DNA from: Candidatus Brocadia sp.
GTDB taxonomy: Bacteria > Planctomycetota > Brocadiia > Brocadiales > Brocadiaceae
Direction of reading: 5' to 3'
DNA length: 36,321 nucleotides
Assembly: GCA_011525665.1 (NCBI GenBank)
Contig: WYAU01000108.1
Location: 1-36,321, forward strand
Position 1 is the stretch's first letter, and each line of letters begins with the position of its first letter. Positions 30,001 to 36,321 of this stretch are shown here, piece by piece. The position numbers and the translations under genes are program-made. The notes under the pieces are model-generated. The model did not search any database and had not been told where the DNA came from. It was given only the letters and a program-made list of their open reading frames with translations.

Positions 30001-30201
30001 ATGGAAAAGATTATTGGTATTAAGGATCTCCAAGATGCTGGTTTGTTGGGCGTTGAATATACGGAGTCAGATTTGTGTGATGCCTTTTTGATGTACTGGA
30101 TTTCCAATAATAAGTTAAATAAAGACCAGGTTGTTTTGCGTGACGGTGACTTTATGCTTGATATCCGCAGTTATTTTGAGTCGTGTAATTGGATGGTTTA
30201 A
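30001..30201 (+). CDS. 66-residue hypothetical protein, first gene under the fluoride riboswitch
   Basis: MEKIIGIKDLQDAGL to the end, 66 residues, acidic, no membrane segment or cysteine pair. A strong ribosome binding site (AGGAGG) lies 6 nt before ATG 30001. It lies 57 nt after terminator 2 and 106 nt before the GTPase gene, so it is the first product of the fluoride-controlled transcript. I recognise no family. Its opening MEKIIGI resembles the opening MERIIEI of the partial GTPase copy at 32381, evidence that the same segment was duplicated. Confidence 0.7.
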   Translation: MEKIIGIKDLQDAGLLGVEYTESDLCDAFLMYWISNNKLNKDQVVLRDGDFMLDIRSYFESCNWMV

Positions 30202-30307
30202 GCAGTAAAGTGTAAAAATCATATAGAGAAAGGCAGAAGGTGGACAATAAATTTTCCAGACTTGAAAGATATTACACTCGATGCTTTTATTTTTGTGGAG
30301 GTGTTCC

Positions 30308-32110
30308 ATGTTAGAAGAATTTATAAGGCATAAAACAGAAATACTGGCCATTATCGAAAATGTCGAGACCCTGACAAAGGATGACATGGCAGCCGTGGAT
30401 AATCGGTTGCTCACGGTCAAGGAACAGTTGATAGCAAATTGTTTCAATCTGGTGATTTTAGGACAATTTAAAAGAGGTAAGACAACCCTCATTAATAGCC
30501 TGATCGGCAAGGAAATACTCCCTTCTTCCGTAGTACCACTGACGTCTATTGTGACAATCCTGAGGTATGGAGAAGAGGTTAGCTGTTTGATCTCTATGGA
30601 GGACGGCAGTGAAAAAAAGATTTACATAGAGGAACTTCCTGATTATGTAACGGAGAAGGGGAATCCCAAAAATATACGGGGCGTACGATGCGCACGCATC
30701 GGGTATCCATCCCCTTTCCTTGAAAAAGGGATACTGCTGGTAGACACGCCGGGAGTGGGGTCCACCTTCCTGCACAATACAGAAACGACCTATGAATTTT
30801 TAGACCACCTGGATGCTGCATTGTTCCTCATGAGCGCCGACGTCCCCATCTCACAGGTGGAAAAGGAACTCCTCGATACCATCAAGGGCTCTACCCAGAA
30901 GATATTTTTTGTGTTGAACAAGATCGATAATCTGACCCTGAAAGAGATTGAAGAAATAGCCGCCTTCAACAGACAGGTGTTGGAGGAGATGGGGTTTACC
31001 GTTCAGGAAATCTGGCCTGTCTCTGCCAGGGAAGCACTAAAGGCAAAAACAACGAACAATGACCTTCAACTTTCACAGAGTGGCCTTTTGACCCTGGAAG
31101 ATGCATTAGGGAGTTTTCTCTCTTTAGAAAAAGGAAAAATCGTCCTCAATACCACCATATCCAAGACAAAGCGGGTCATCTCCCGGATGCTCTCCCAGAT
31201 AACCATTGAGAAAAAGACCATGGAAGCCTCCGGGGAAGAGTTAGAAGACAAGATTAACACCTTTCATCAGCTTGTAGCGAACCTGAAGCAGGACAGAGAA
31301 GACATGAAATGTCTCCTCAAGGGCGAATCAGACAAGCTGTGTTTTAAGGTGGAAGAGATGTTAAAGATTTTGGAAGAAAAGGAGATACCGAGAGTAAAGC
31401 AGTGCCTTACGGATTTCTATGGAAAAAATCCCGATCTCAATCCCACCGTCTTAAGGGACGGAATGCAAAAGGTTATCAAGGATGAGATCGTTAAAGGATT
31501 CGATGCATTCAGAAAGGATGCCGAGAAGGTAATCTCAAATACACTCCAGGAAACCTTTAATCGTTTTACAAGACGTTCCAACAATATCATCACCGAGTTT
31601 AAAACAGCTGCCGAGATACTCTTTGAGGTATCCATGGAACAATGTGAATTTTCCGTTGAACTGGCCAGGGATACCGGTTTTTATTACATGGTTCAGGAAT
31701 ATACCGCCCCCACCGAAGAAGAGGTCAAGTCCATCCTGCGCACCTTCCTGCCGAAATCCATGAGCAGTAAGATGGTCTTGAACGAGATGCTGGAACGGGT
31801 CTCCTCCGATGTGGGCAGGAATTGCGGCAGGATACGTTCTGACCTCACAGCAAGGATCAGCAAAACCATCGGCCATTACTCCAAACAGATGAAAGATCTC
31901 GGGAGCGATCTTATTGCCCAGATAGAACAGGCCATACAAAAGGGACAGGAAAGACGAAGGGCGGGTAGCGAGTCGGTACGGCTTGAACTGGAATTATTAG
32001 CAAACAAGACGAAAACCCTGGAAGAGTACAAAGAAAATCTGGAGAAGGTATGGAATGCGGTAAATCTCATAGATATAAAACCAGAACGAATAAAGATGGC
32101 AATGATGTAA
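30308..32110 (+). CDS. Bacterial dynamin-like GTPase
   Basis: About 600 residues from ATG 30308, chosen because GGAGG lies 7-11 nt upstream (the open frame begins at 30281). GTPase domain: P-loop GQFKRGKTTL (about residues 52-61), switch threonine in VPLTSIVT, G3 LLVDTPGVGS, G4 VLNKIDNL. The remaining ~350 residues are predicted long helices with coiled-coil character (KKTMEASGEELEDKINTF and others), the stalk/effector part of dynamin-family proteins. No clear transmembrane helix. Dynamin-like proteins self-assemble on membranes to remodel, fuse or protect them. Here the gene lies under a fluoride riboswitch with two terminators, so I infer expression under fluoride stress. The exact subfamily cannot be read. 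Confidence 0.9.
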   Translation: MLEEFIRHKTEILAIIENVETLTKDDMAAVDNRLLTVKEQLIANCFNLVILGQFKRGKTTLINSLIGKEILPSSVVPLTSIVTILRYGEEVSCLISMEDGSEKKIYIEELPDYVTEKGNPKNIRGVRCARIGYPSPFLEKGILLVDTPGVGSTFLHNTETTYEFLDHLDAALFLMSADVPISQVEKELLDTIKGSTQKIFFVLNKIDNLTLKEIEEIAAFNRQVLEEMGFTVQEIWPVSAREALKAKTTNNDLQLSQSGLLTLEDALGSFLSLEKGKIVLNTTISKTKRVISRMLSQITIEKKTMEASGEELEDKINTFHQLVANLKQDREDMKCLLKGESDKLCFKVEEMLKILEEKEIPRVKQCLTDFYGKNPDLNPTVLRDGMQKVIKDEIVKGFDAFRKDAEKVISNTLQETFNRFTRRSNNIITEFKTAAEILFEVSMEQCEFSVELARDTGFYYMVQEYTAPTEEEVKSILRTFLPKSMSSKMVLNEMLERVSSDVGRNCGRIRSDLTARISKTIGHYSKQMKDLGSDLIAQIEQAIQKGQERRRAGSESVRLELELLANKTKTLEEYKENLEKVWNAVNLIDIKPERIKMAMM

Positions 32111-32185
32111 GTAAAATCGAGCATCAAATTAGAGCATGGATTCTCATAATGTAAGTAAATAAACATTTTTTTCTATTTTTATTCC

Positions 32186-32229
32186 GGCGATGGAGTTCGC
32201 CAAACTGCTACATTGTAGCTGATAACTCC
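32186..32229 (+). ncRNA. Fluoride riboswitch aptamer (crcB motif), copy 2
   Basis: GGCG (32186-32189) pairs with CGCC (32198-32201), then AAACT, hairpin GCTAC/GTAGC (32207-32219), TGAT, and AACTCC (32224-32229) pairing with GGAGTT (32192-32197). The second hairpin differs from copy 1 yet still pairs, supporting the structure. No consensus promoter is evident just upstream, so it may be transcribed by read-through from the GTPase gene 75 nt before it. Confidence 0.92.
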
Positions 32230-32262
32230 TGTTGAAGTTGAGCTTCGATAGGAGTTTTTTTT
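32225..32262 (+). terminator. Riboswitch terminator 1, copy 2
   Basis: ACTCCTGTTGAAG (32225-32237) pairs with CTTCGATAGGAGT (32243-32255), 5-nt loop, then a T8 run. Same overlap with the pseudoknot strand as in copy 1. Confidence 0.9.
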
Positions 32263-32269
32263 ATTGAGC

Positions 32270-32306
32270 CCCCTATCGAAGCCGTGGTTTCGATAGGGGT
32301 TTTTTT
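32270..32306 (+). terminator. Second terminator in series, copy 2
   Basis: CCCCTATCGAA (32270-32280) pairs with TTCGATAGGGG (32289-32299), then T7. Compared with copy 1 the stem has a paired change (G-C becomes A-T), so both sides changed together. Right arm of terminator 1 (32243-32252) and left arm of terminator 2 (32272-32281) are perfectly complementary over 10 bp. Confidence 0.88.
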
Positions 32307-32380
32307 GTTTTATCGTTCATCTTCAATTTGGAAATGTAGCTTGCAAAAACAGCACCTTGTTTGATTTACAGGAGGTACGA

Positions 32381-33187
32381 ATGGAAAGAATTATTGAAAT
32401 TGTTGAGAAAAAGACCTTAGAAATTTCCCGAAAAGATTTGGAGGATAGGATAAACACATTTTATCATCTCGCTGCAAACCTGAAACAAGGTAGAGAGGAT
32501 ATTACGTATCTGCTCGAAGAAGAATTGAACACGTTGTGTCTGAAGGCGGGTGAGATGATAAAAATTTTTGAAGAAAAAGAGATATCCAGAATAGGGAAGT
32601 GTCTCCATGATGTTTTTAAAGAGGATGCGGATACCAATCCGACGGTTTTGAGAGATAAGTTACAGAAAGTTATCGAGAAAGAAATCGTCAAAGGATTTGA
32701 TATGTTTAAACAGGATACACAAAAAGTAATCTCAAATAATACCGGGGGGGCTATTAACCGTTTTCTGAGGTGTTTCACCGATAATATCTGTGAGTTTAAA
32801 ACGGCCGTAGAGATCCTCTTTGAGGTACCTATGGGCCAGTTTGAATATTTCGTGAAACCGACCAGAAAAACTAGTTTTTCTGGCATGGCTCATGAGTATT
32901 CGGTTGCACCTGATGGAGAGTTCAAGTTCGTTTTACGCGCCTCTCTTCCAAAGTCGATCAGCATGAAGCTGGTTTTATATGAAATGATAGATAGGATGAC
33001 CTCTGATGTAAATCGGAATTGCAAAGGGATACCGACGTTGAAAGAATTGTTGATACTATCATCAACGAATCCAAAACGGGGAGCATTGGCGATGGAAAGA
33101 TATTTGTTTTTGATGTGGAAAAGGCCTATCGTATTCGTACAAATGAGTCCGGCGAGGCTGCAATTTAAATTGTTTGATGCAATTTAG
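32381..33187 (+). CDS. Headless dynamin-like fragment, chimeric, probably a pseudogene
   Basis: About 268 codons from ATG 32381, with GGAGG upstream. It begins [14 protein letters not shown]: the opening resembles the 66-residue protein, then from EKKT onward it follows the GTPase's helical region ([20 protein letters not shown] against NTFHQLVANLKQDREDMKCL; ILFEVPM against ILFEVSM; SLPKSIS against FLPKSMS). The whole GTPase domain is absent. Similarity ends at SDVNRNC; from about 33030 the sequence is the 3' end of a PII gene read in the wrong frame, so the last ~50 residues are accidental. It cannot bind GTP; it might still bind the parent protein if expressed (inference). Preceded by its own riboswitch copy. 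Confidence 0.75.
   Translation: MERIIEIVEKKTLEISRKDLEDRINTFYHLAANLKQGREDITYLLEEELNTLCLKAGEMIKIFEEKEISRIGKCLHDVFKEDADTNPTVLRDKLQKVIEKEIVKGFDMFKQDTQKVISNNTGGAINRFLRCFTDNICEFKTAVEILFEVPMGQFEYFVKPTRKTSFSGMAHEYSVAPDGEFKFVLRASLPKSISMKLVLYEMIDRMTSDVNRNCKGIPTLKELLILSSTNPKRGALAMERYLFLMWKRPIVFVQMSPARLQFKLFDAI
33034..33168 (+). pseudogene. 3' fragment of a PII nitrogen-regulator gene (glnB/glnK type)
   Basis: In the frame starting at 33034 the sequence reads DVERIVDTI, then [30 protein letters not shown] and a TAA at 33166-33168. TG-x-IGDGKIFV and RIRT-x-E-x-G are the PII C-terminal signature. The N-terminal two thirds, including the T-loop, are missing and replaced by the GTPase fragment in another frame. 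No start codon or ribosome binding site serves this frame, so it is a remnant. Confidence 0.85.
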
Positions 33188-33233
33188 TATTTTGAAACAA
33201 ACATCATAACACAAACAAGATGGAATATGTAGC

Positions 33234-33287
33234 GCGACATTTATGTCGCTGTCCTGCGAACTGCAGGGGCGGGGTAACCCCACCCCT
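33234..33287. repeat. Tandem palindromes, dispersed intergenic repeat type
   Basis: Three adjacent inverted repeats: GCGACAT/ATGTCGC (33234-33249), CCTGC/GCAGG (33253-33267), and AGGGG-x-GGGG with CCCC-x-CCCCT (33265-33287). They look like a non-coding dispersed repeat, not a terminator, as no T-run follows. Confidence 0.5.
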
Positions 33288-33350
33288 ACACAGACGGTAA
33301 ACCTGATTTTTATTAAGGTGGGTCTTCCAAGGATTATAAGGAGGTCGTCT

Positions 33351-33614
33351 ATGTTAACTAGCACATTCTTTGTATGTCCAAACTGTGGCAACTCTAAAAA
33401 ATTTAAGGTATTTACGAGTAGCTTTCAGATAATTGAACAATCTCAAGAAACAGGGATGCGTATCCACGAAAGTAGCATTTTACCCAATTTAAGGCAGACC
33501 GATAACTATATTGAATGCCAGCTATGTTCCCGAAGATATGAGCACGATGATGCGTCGGTTGTTGGTAAAAAATATGTCCAGGTGACTAAAAGATTTTTCG
33601 GGTTACAAAGGTAG
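33351..33614 (+). CDS. Small zinc-ribbon-like hypothetical protein
   Basis: 87 residues from ATG 33351, which is preceded by AAGGAGG (the open frame begins upstream at 33243 inside the repeat and is not used). Two cysteine pairs, FVCPNCGN near the N-terminus and ECQLCSRR about 50 residues later, suggest one bound zinc ion. Otherwise unremarkable; no family recognised. Stands alone between the PII remnant and the FNT genes. Confidence 0.65.
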   Translation: MLTSTFFVCPNCGNSKKFKVFTSSFQIIEQSQETGMRIHESSILPNLRQTDNYIECQLCSRRYEHDDASVVGKKYVQVTKRFFGLQR

Positions 33615-33630
33615 GATCCCTCTCCTGACG

Positions 33631-33700
33631 GCGATTGGCAATTCACAACGGAGAGCAAGAGCTACAAGTCGCCAACAGGAGTTGGCTCCTACCTGCATAA
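33631..33700. repeat. Intergenic inverted repeat
   Basis: Contains GCCAAC/GTTGGC around AGGA (about 33670-33685) after GGCGATTGGCAATTCACAA. Loosely similar to 19790-19860. Non-coding. Confidence 0.35.
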
Positions 33701-33808
33701 GTTTGAATTTCCTTGACGTTTAAATAAAATGAAAAGTCCTATACTATTAAATCATTGATGGAGTTTAACTTTCCATAGCAGAAAACGTACCTGGAAAGGA
33801 GGTAATTT

Positions 33809-34723
33809 ATGTCTGCTGAAGGGAATGAAGGTGCAAACAATCAGGAATATACTGCACCAGTTATTGAGATTGATACCTACGAACCGTCTGAAATGACTGA
33901 TCGGGTAGGACGGGTGAGCATTTCAAAAACAGACCTTGGTACTTTAACGATGCTTGGCCTCAGTATCCTCGCCGGAGTCTTCATTTCACTTGGAGCACAG
34001 CTCTCCATCCTGGTAACACATACAGCTACCTCAAGTTATGGTTTAAATCAACTCATCGGCGGGGTAGCTTTTACCTTGGCGATGATTTTAATCGTAATCA
34101 CCGGCGCCGAACTTTTTGCTGGAAACCCGCTTGTTGCAATGTCTTTTATGGCCAGGAAAATTACTGGCAGAGCCCTTGTCAGAAATCTGATTATTGTACT
34201 TACCGGTAATTTTATTGGTGCATTAACCGTAGTTTTGTGGATATACAATTCTGAGCAATGGATGGTGAACAATTACTTACTTGGCGCCAAAATTGTCCTT
34301 ACCGCAAACGACAAGGTAAACACCTCATTTGGTGCAGCCTTTGCGCGGGGAGTGATTGGCAATGCCCTGATTTGTCTGGGTGTCTGGCTGTGCTATTGTG
34401 GCAGGAGTAATATGGATAAAATATTGGCGTTGCTCTGGCCAACATCCTGTCTCATCGCCTGCGGATTCGAACACTGTGTTGTCAATATGTGGCTTATTCC
34501 CATGGGGCTTATTCTGAAAGGCCACCGTGCAATACTGGCTACCGCTGAAACGGTACATGGCGGAAAGTTAGACCTTTCCAATCTCACCTTTTTTAAAGGC
34601 TTTTTGATAGATAACCTGTGTCCCGTCGTACTTGGAAACTTGTTTGGCTGTATTGTACTGGTTGCAGGTGCGTATTGGTTTGTGTTTTTACGCCTTTCAA
34701 GGAATGATAAAGGAGTTGTGTAA
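33809..34723 (+). CDS. Formate/nitrite transporter (FNT) family channel, copy 1
   Basis: 304 residues. A polar N-terminal extension of ~45 residues, then six membrane helices with FNT motifs: GAELFAGN, TGNFIGAL, ARGVIGNALICLGVWL and the central filter histidine in GFEHCVVNMW. FNT pentamers move small monovalent anions such as formate, nitrite or hydrosulphide. In an anammox-like organism nitrite is the likely cargo (inference). The motif here is ELFAGN, where copy 2 has ELFTGN. Strong ribosome binding site AAAGGAGG. Copy 2 follows after 2 nt, so they are one operon. A TATACT at about 33750 has no clean -35. Confidence 0.92.
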   Translation: MSAEGNEGANNQEYTAPVIEIDTYEPSEMTDRVGRVSISKTDLGTLTMLGLSILAGVFISLGAQLSILVTHTATSSYGLNQLIGGVAFTLAMILIVITGAELFAGNPLVAMSFMARKITGRALVRNLIIVLTGNFIGALTVVLWIYNSEQWMVNNYLLGAKIVLTANDKVNTSFGAAFARGVIGNALICLGVWLCYCGRSNMDKILALLWPTSCLIACGFEHCVVNMWLIPMGLILKGHRAILATAETVHGGKLDLSNLTFFKGFLIDNLCPVVLGNLFGCIVLVAGAYWFVFLRLSRNDKGVV

Positions 34724-34725
34724 AA

Positions 34726-35649
34726 ATGTCAAAAAATAACATCTCAAGACCTGCGAAAGATACAAATACCGATGCATATACGCCCCTGCAGACCGTTGCC
34801 ATAATTGAAAATAAGGCCGTAGTAAGGGCCAGATTGCGGGTTACACAAACTTTTATATTAAGTATGTTAGCCGGAATCTTTGTGGCCATGGGTGCCCAAT
34901 TTGCCACTTTTGTGACCAGCGACTCCGCCCTGCACTTTGGAGTTACCTCCCTTATTACCGGCATTGTGTTCTCTCTTGGACTCATACTGGTTGAAGTTGC
35001 CGGGGCCGAACTTTTTACAGGCAATAACCTCAACATTGTGGGCTATGTCAGCAAAAGGATTACAACGCGTGAGTTAGTTAAGATATGGACTATCGTGTAT
35101 ATTGGTAATTTTATTGGCGGCCTCATGATGGTCTGCTGGATGTATATGGCACACCAGTGGGAATTTTCCCACTATGCTACAGGTGCAAAGGCACTGCTTA
35201 TTACCCACAAAAAGGTGAATCTGTCTTTTAAAGCCGCACTGGTGAGGGGCGTGCTTTGCAACGCACTGGTGTGTCTTAATGTATGGTTATGCTACAGCAG
35301 TAGAAGCGTGGCAGACAAGGTCCTTTCAGTTCTCTTCCCCATTGGTGGTTTTGTTGCCAGCGGGTTTGAACACTGTGTTGCCAACATGTATTTTATTCCC
35401 ACGGGCTTGATGTTACGAAAAAATCAGGACGTCATTGCTGCCGCTGAAAAAATGGCAGGCAAACCATTAGACCTTTCTTTCCTTACATGGAAGGGATTTT
35501 TGGTAAACAACCTCTTCCCCGTTACCATGGGAAATTTCATTGGAGGTGTTATTCTGGTTGGTATCGTGTTCTGGTTTATTTACCTGCGACCACGTATCAG
35601 TTATTTATCACTTGAAATAAAACCAGATTTTCCCCAAGACAAAAAGTAA
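34726..35649 (+). CDS. Formate/nitrite transporter (FNT) family channel, copy 2
   Basis: 307 residues, same architecture as copy 1: polar N-terminal extension, GAELFTGNN, IGNFIGGL, VRGVLCNALVCLNVWL and filter histidine in GFEHCVANMY. Ribosome binding site AAGGAG inside the end of copy 1. The pair diverged throughout, so they are old tandem paralogues and may form mixed or separately tuned channels (inference). Confidence 0.92.
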   Translation: MSKNNISRPAKDTNTDAYTPLQTVAIIENKAVVRARLRVTQTFILSMLAGIFVAMGAQFATFVTSDSALHFGVTSLITGIVFSLGLILVEVAGAELFTGNNLNIVGYVSKRITTRELVKIWTIVYIGNFIGGLMMVCWMYMAHQWEFSHYATGAKALLITHKKVNLSFKAALVRGVLCNALVCLNVWLCYSSRSVADKVLSVLFPIGGFVASGFEHCVANMYFIPTGLMLRKNQDVIAAAEKMAGKPLDLSFLTWKGFLVNNLFPVTMGNFIGGVILVGIVFWFIYLRPRISYLSLEIKPDFPQDKK

Positions 35650-35693
35650 ACCTCGTAGTTTTAAATCTATAAATGTATCGGCAATTGTCAAAA

Positions 35694-35774
35694 ATGGAAA
35701 TTATCGATTCATTGAACGAAATAGGGGCACCGGAAGCCAGGAAGTTTATAATCAAAACATTCATTCAGACGTAA
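35694..35774 (+). pseudogene. Decayed HEAT-repeat scrap
   Basis: A 26-codon frame reads IDSLNEIGAPEARKFIIK and stops at 35772. It matches the last HEAT repeat of the next gene (ILNALNETGVPEAREFIVK). No 5' part is seen, so it is a leftover of a duplicated copy. Confidence 0.65.
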
Positions 35775-35799
35775 AATTAATAAAAGTTTGAAAAATACT

Positions 35800-36189
35800 A
35801 TGACGTTCTTCTGTCCTGTATGCTGGAAGGAAATAAAGGGGATTGATACGATATGCCTTTTCTGCGGTGCTGATATATCAGCGTATGAAAAGAAGGATTT
35901 TGAAGAAAAATTGATAAATGCGTTAAGACATACAGAGCGGGAAGCTGTTCAGCGGGCTGTTTACATCCTCGGCAGACGCAAAAGTATTAAAGCCGTACAG
36001 CCACTTGTAAAGCTCTTTAAGCAGACCAACAACACCCTTTTAAAAATTGGAATCCTCAATGCCCTCAATGAGACAGGTGTGCCGGAGGCCAGGGAGTTCA
36101 TCGTGAAAGTGATCGACTCAGATGTGGGTATAACGAAAAGAATGGCAAAGGAGATAATAAACAGGGAATCTATAAATCATGCTGAATGA
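35800..36189 (+). CDS. Zinc-ribbon plus HEAT-repeat protein
   Basis: About 130 residues from ATG 35800 (a TTG at 35788 is the alternative). N-terminal double knuckle FFCPVCWKEI and CLFCGAD binds one zinc. It is followed by helical repeats of the HEAT/PBS-lyase type (VQRAVYILGRRKSIKAVQPL, LLKIGILNALNETGVPEARE). Such proteins are interaction scaffolds; partner unknown. No clear ribosome binding site. Confidence 0.75.
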   Translation: MTFFCPVCWKEIKGIDTICLFCGADISAYEKKDFEEKLINALRHTEREAVQRAVYILGRRKSIKAVQPLVKLFKQTNNTLLKIGILNALNETGVPEAREFIVKVIDSDVGITKRMAKEIINRESINHAE

Positions 36190-36241
36190 ATGTCAGAAAA
36201 GCTTGCTATATTGTAGAAAGTAGTTGAGCTTTGAGGAAAAG

Positions 36242-36313
36242 AGCTATACTCTTTCTTGAATAGAATAGGTTTAGTAAGTTAGTAAAATTCAAGTCAAAGA
36301 AAGGAGTATAGCT
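36242..36313 (+). promoter_or_regulatory. Hairpin that masks the next gene's ribosome binding site
   Basis: AGCTATACTC (36242-36251) is exactly complementary to GAGTATAGCT (36304-36313), and the adjoining TTTCTT/AAGAAA and GAAT/ATTC also pair with small bulges. The right arm contains the AAAGGAG of the next start codon. It could be a translational switch or the inner part of an insertion-sequence end. Confidence 0.5.
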
Positions 36314-36321
36314 GTGAAAGA
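36314..36321 (+). CDS. Start of a gene running off the window
   Basis: GTG at 36314 with AAAGGAG 7 nt upstream; only two full codons are visible, so no function can be given. Confidence 0.45.

Noticed and set aside
33234-33287. CRISPR-like or terminator reading of the clustered palindromes
   Set aside because: There is no regular repeat-spacer pattern and no T-run; a dispersed intergenic palindrome is simpler.
33758-33790. Possible third fluoride aptamer before the FNT genes (GATGGAGTTTAACT)
   Set aside because: It shares the ATGGAGTT word, but the flanking GGCG/CGCC stem, the second hairpin and the AACTCC pseudoknot strand are missing.

Overview
The window looks like the chromosome of a Gram-negative-type bacterium of moderate GC content with two membranes. 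Anammox planctomycetes (Brocadiales: Kuenenia, Brocadia, Jettenia) fit best. The reasons are two tandem formate/nitrite-type (FNT) channels, a groEL-groES-groEL cluster, an NrfJ-like OB-fold secreted protein, a PII gene remnant and a YdbH/YnbE/YdbL envelope set. This placement is inference; there is no rRNA or marker phylogeny in the window.

Layout. (1) 1-4.2 kb, + strand: 3' part of a chemoreceptor gene, a decayed scrap of a second chemoreceptor gene, and a membrane PAS-GGDEF-EAL protein (cyclic-di-GMP turnover). (2) 4.2-6.3 kb: a CapA-like metallophosphatase (-) and a phosphoglycolate-phosphatase-like HAD enzyme (+). (3) 6.4-14.8 kb, all on the - strand: a protein-quality/housekeeping block read as groEL(GGM tail)-groES-groEL(acidic tail), terminator, own promoter, dnaJ-fmdB-yacG-membrane protein-der. 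(4) 15.1-18.3 kb: birA (+), a ParA-like ATPase with a small single-pass membrane protein, and a PocR-like sensory protein (-). (5) 18.4-21.6 kb: a radical SAM protein of the AmmeMemoRadiSam type with a twin-arginine leader, the NrfJ-like protein (-), and a MOSC protein. (6) 21.6-24.8 kb: an intact ydbH-ynbE-ydbL set, predicted inter-membrane lipid bridge, with an intrinsic terminator inside it. (7) 25.0-29.5 kb: DUF202 membrane protein, SLC13 permease with TrkA-C domains, and tex (-).

The most unusual part is 29.77-33.2 kb. A consensus sigma-70 promoter is followed by a fluoride (crcB-motif) riboswitch, two intrinsic terminators in series, a 66-codon gene and a dynamin-like GTPase gene. About 2.4 kb downstream the riboswitch and both terminators recur in front of a headless partial copy of the GTPase gene. 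That copy appears stitched together from the start of the small gene, the middle/C-terminal part of the GTPase gene, and the 3' end of a PII (glnB/glnK) gene in another frame. In both copies the right arm of terminator 1 can pair with the left arm of terminator 2, so one fluoride-dependent event could disable both terminators. No CrcB or CLC-F exporter is visible, so the apparent fluoride-controlled output is a membrane-remodelling type GTPase, which I do not know as a described target of this riboswitch.

(8) 33.3-36.3 kb: a small zinc-ribbon protein, two tandem FNT channels, a decayed HEAT-repeat scrap next to an intact zinc-ribbon/HEAT protein, and a hairpin masking the ribosome binding site of a gene starting at the window edge. 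Scraps of neighbouring or related genes (chemoreceptor, GTPase, PII, HEAT) recur on the + strand and suggest repeated local duplication and deletion.
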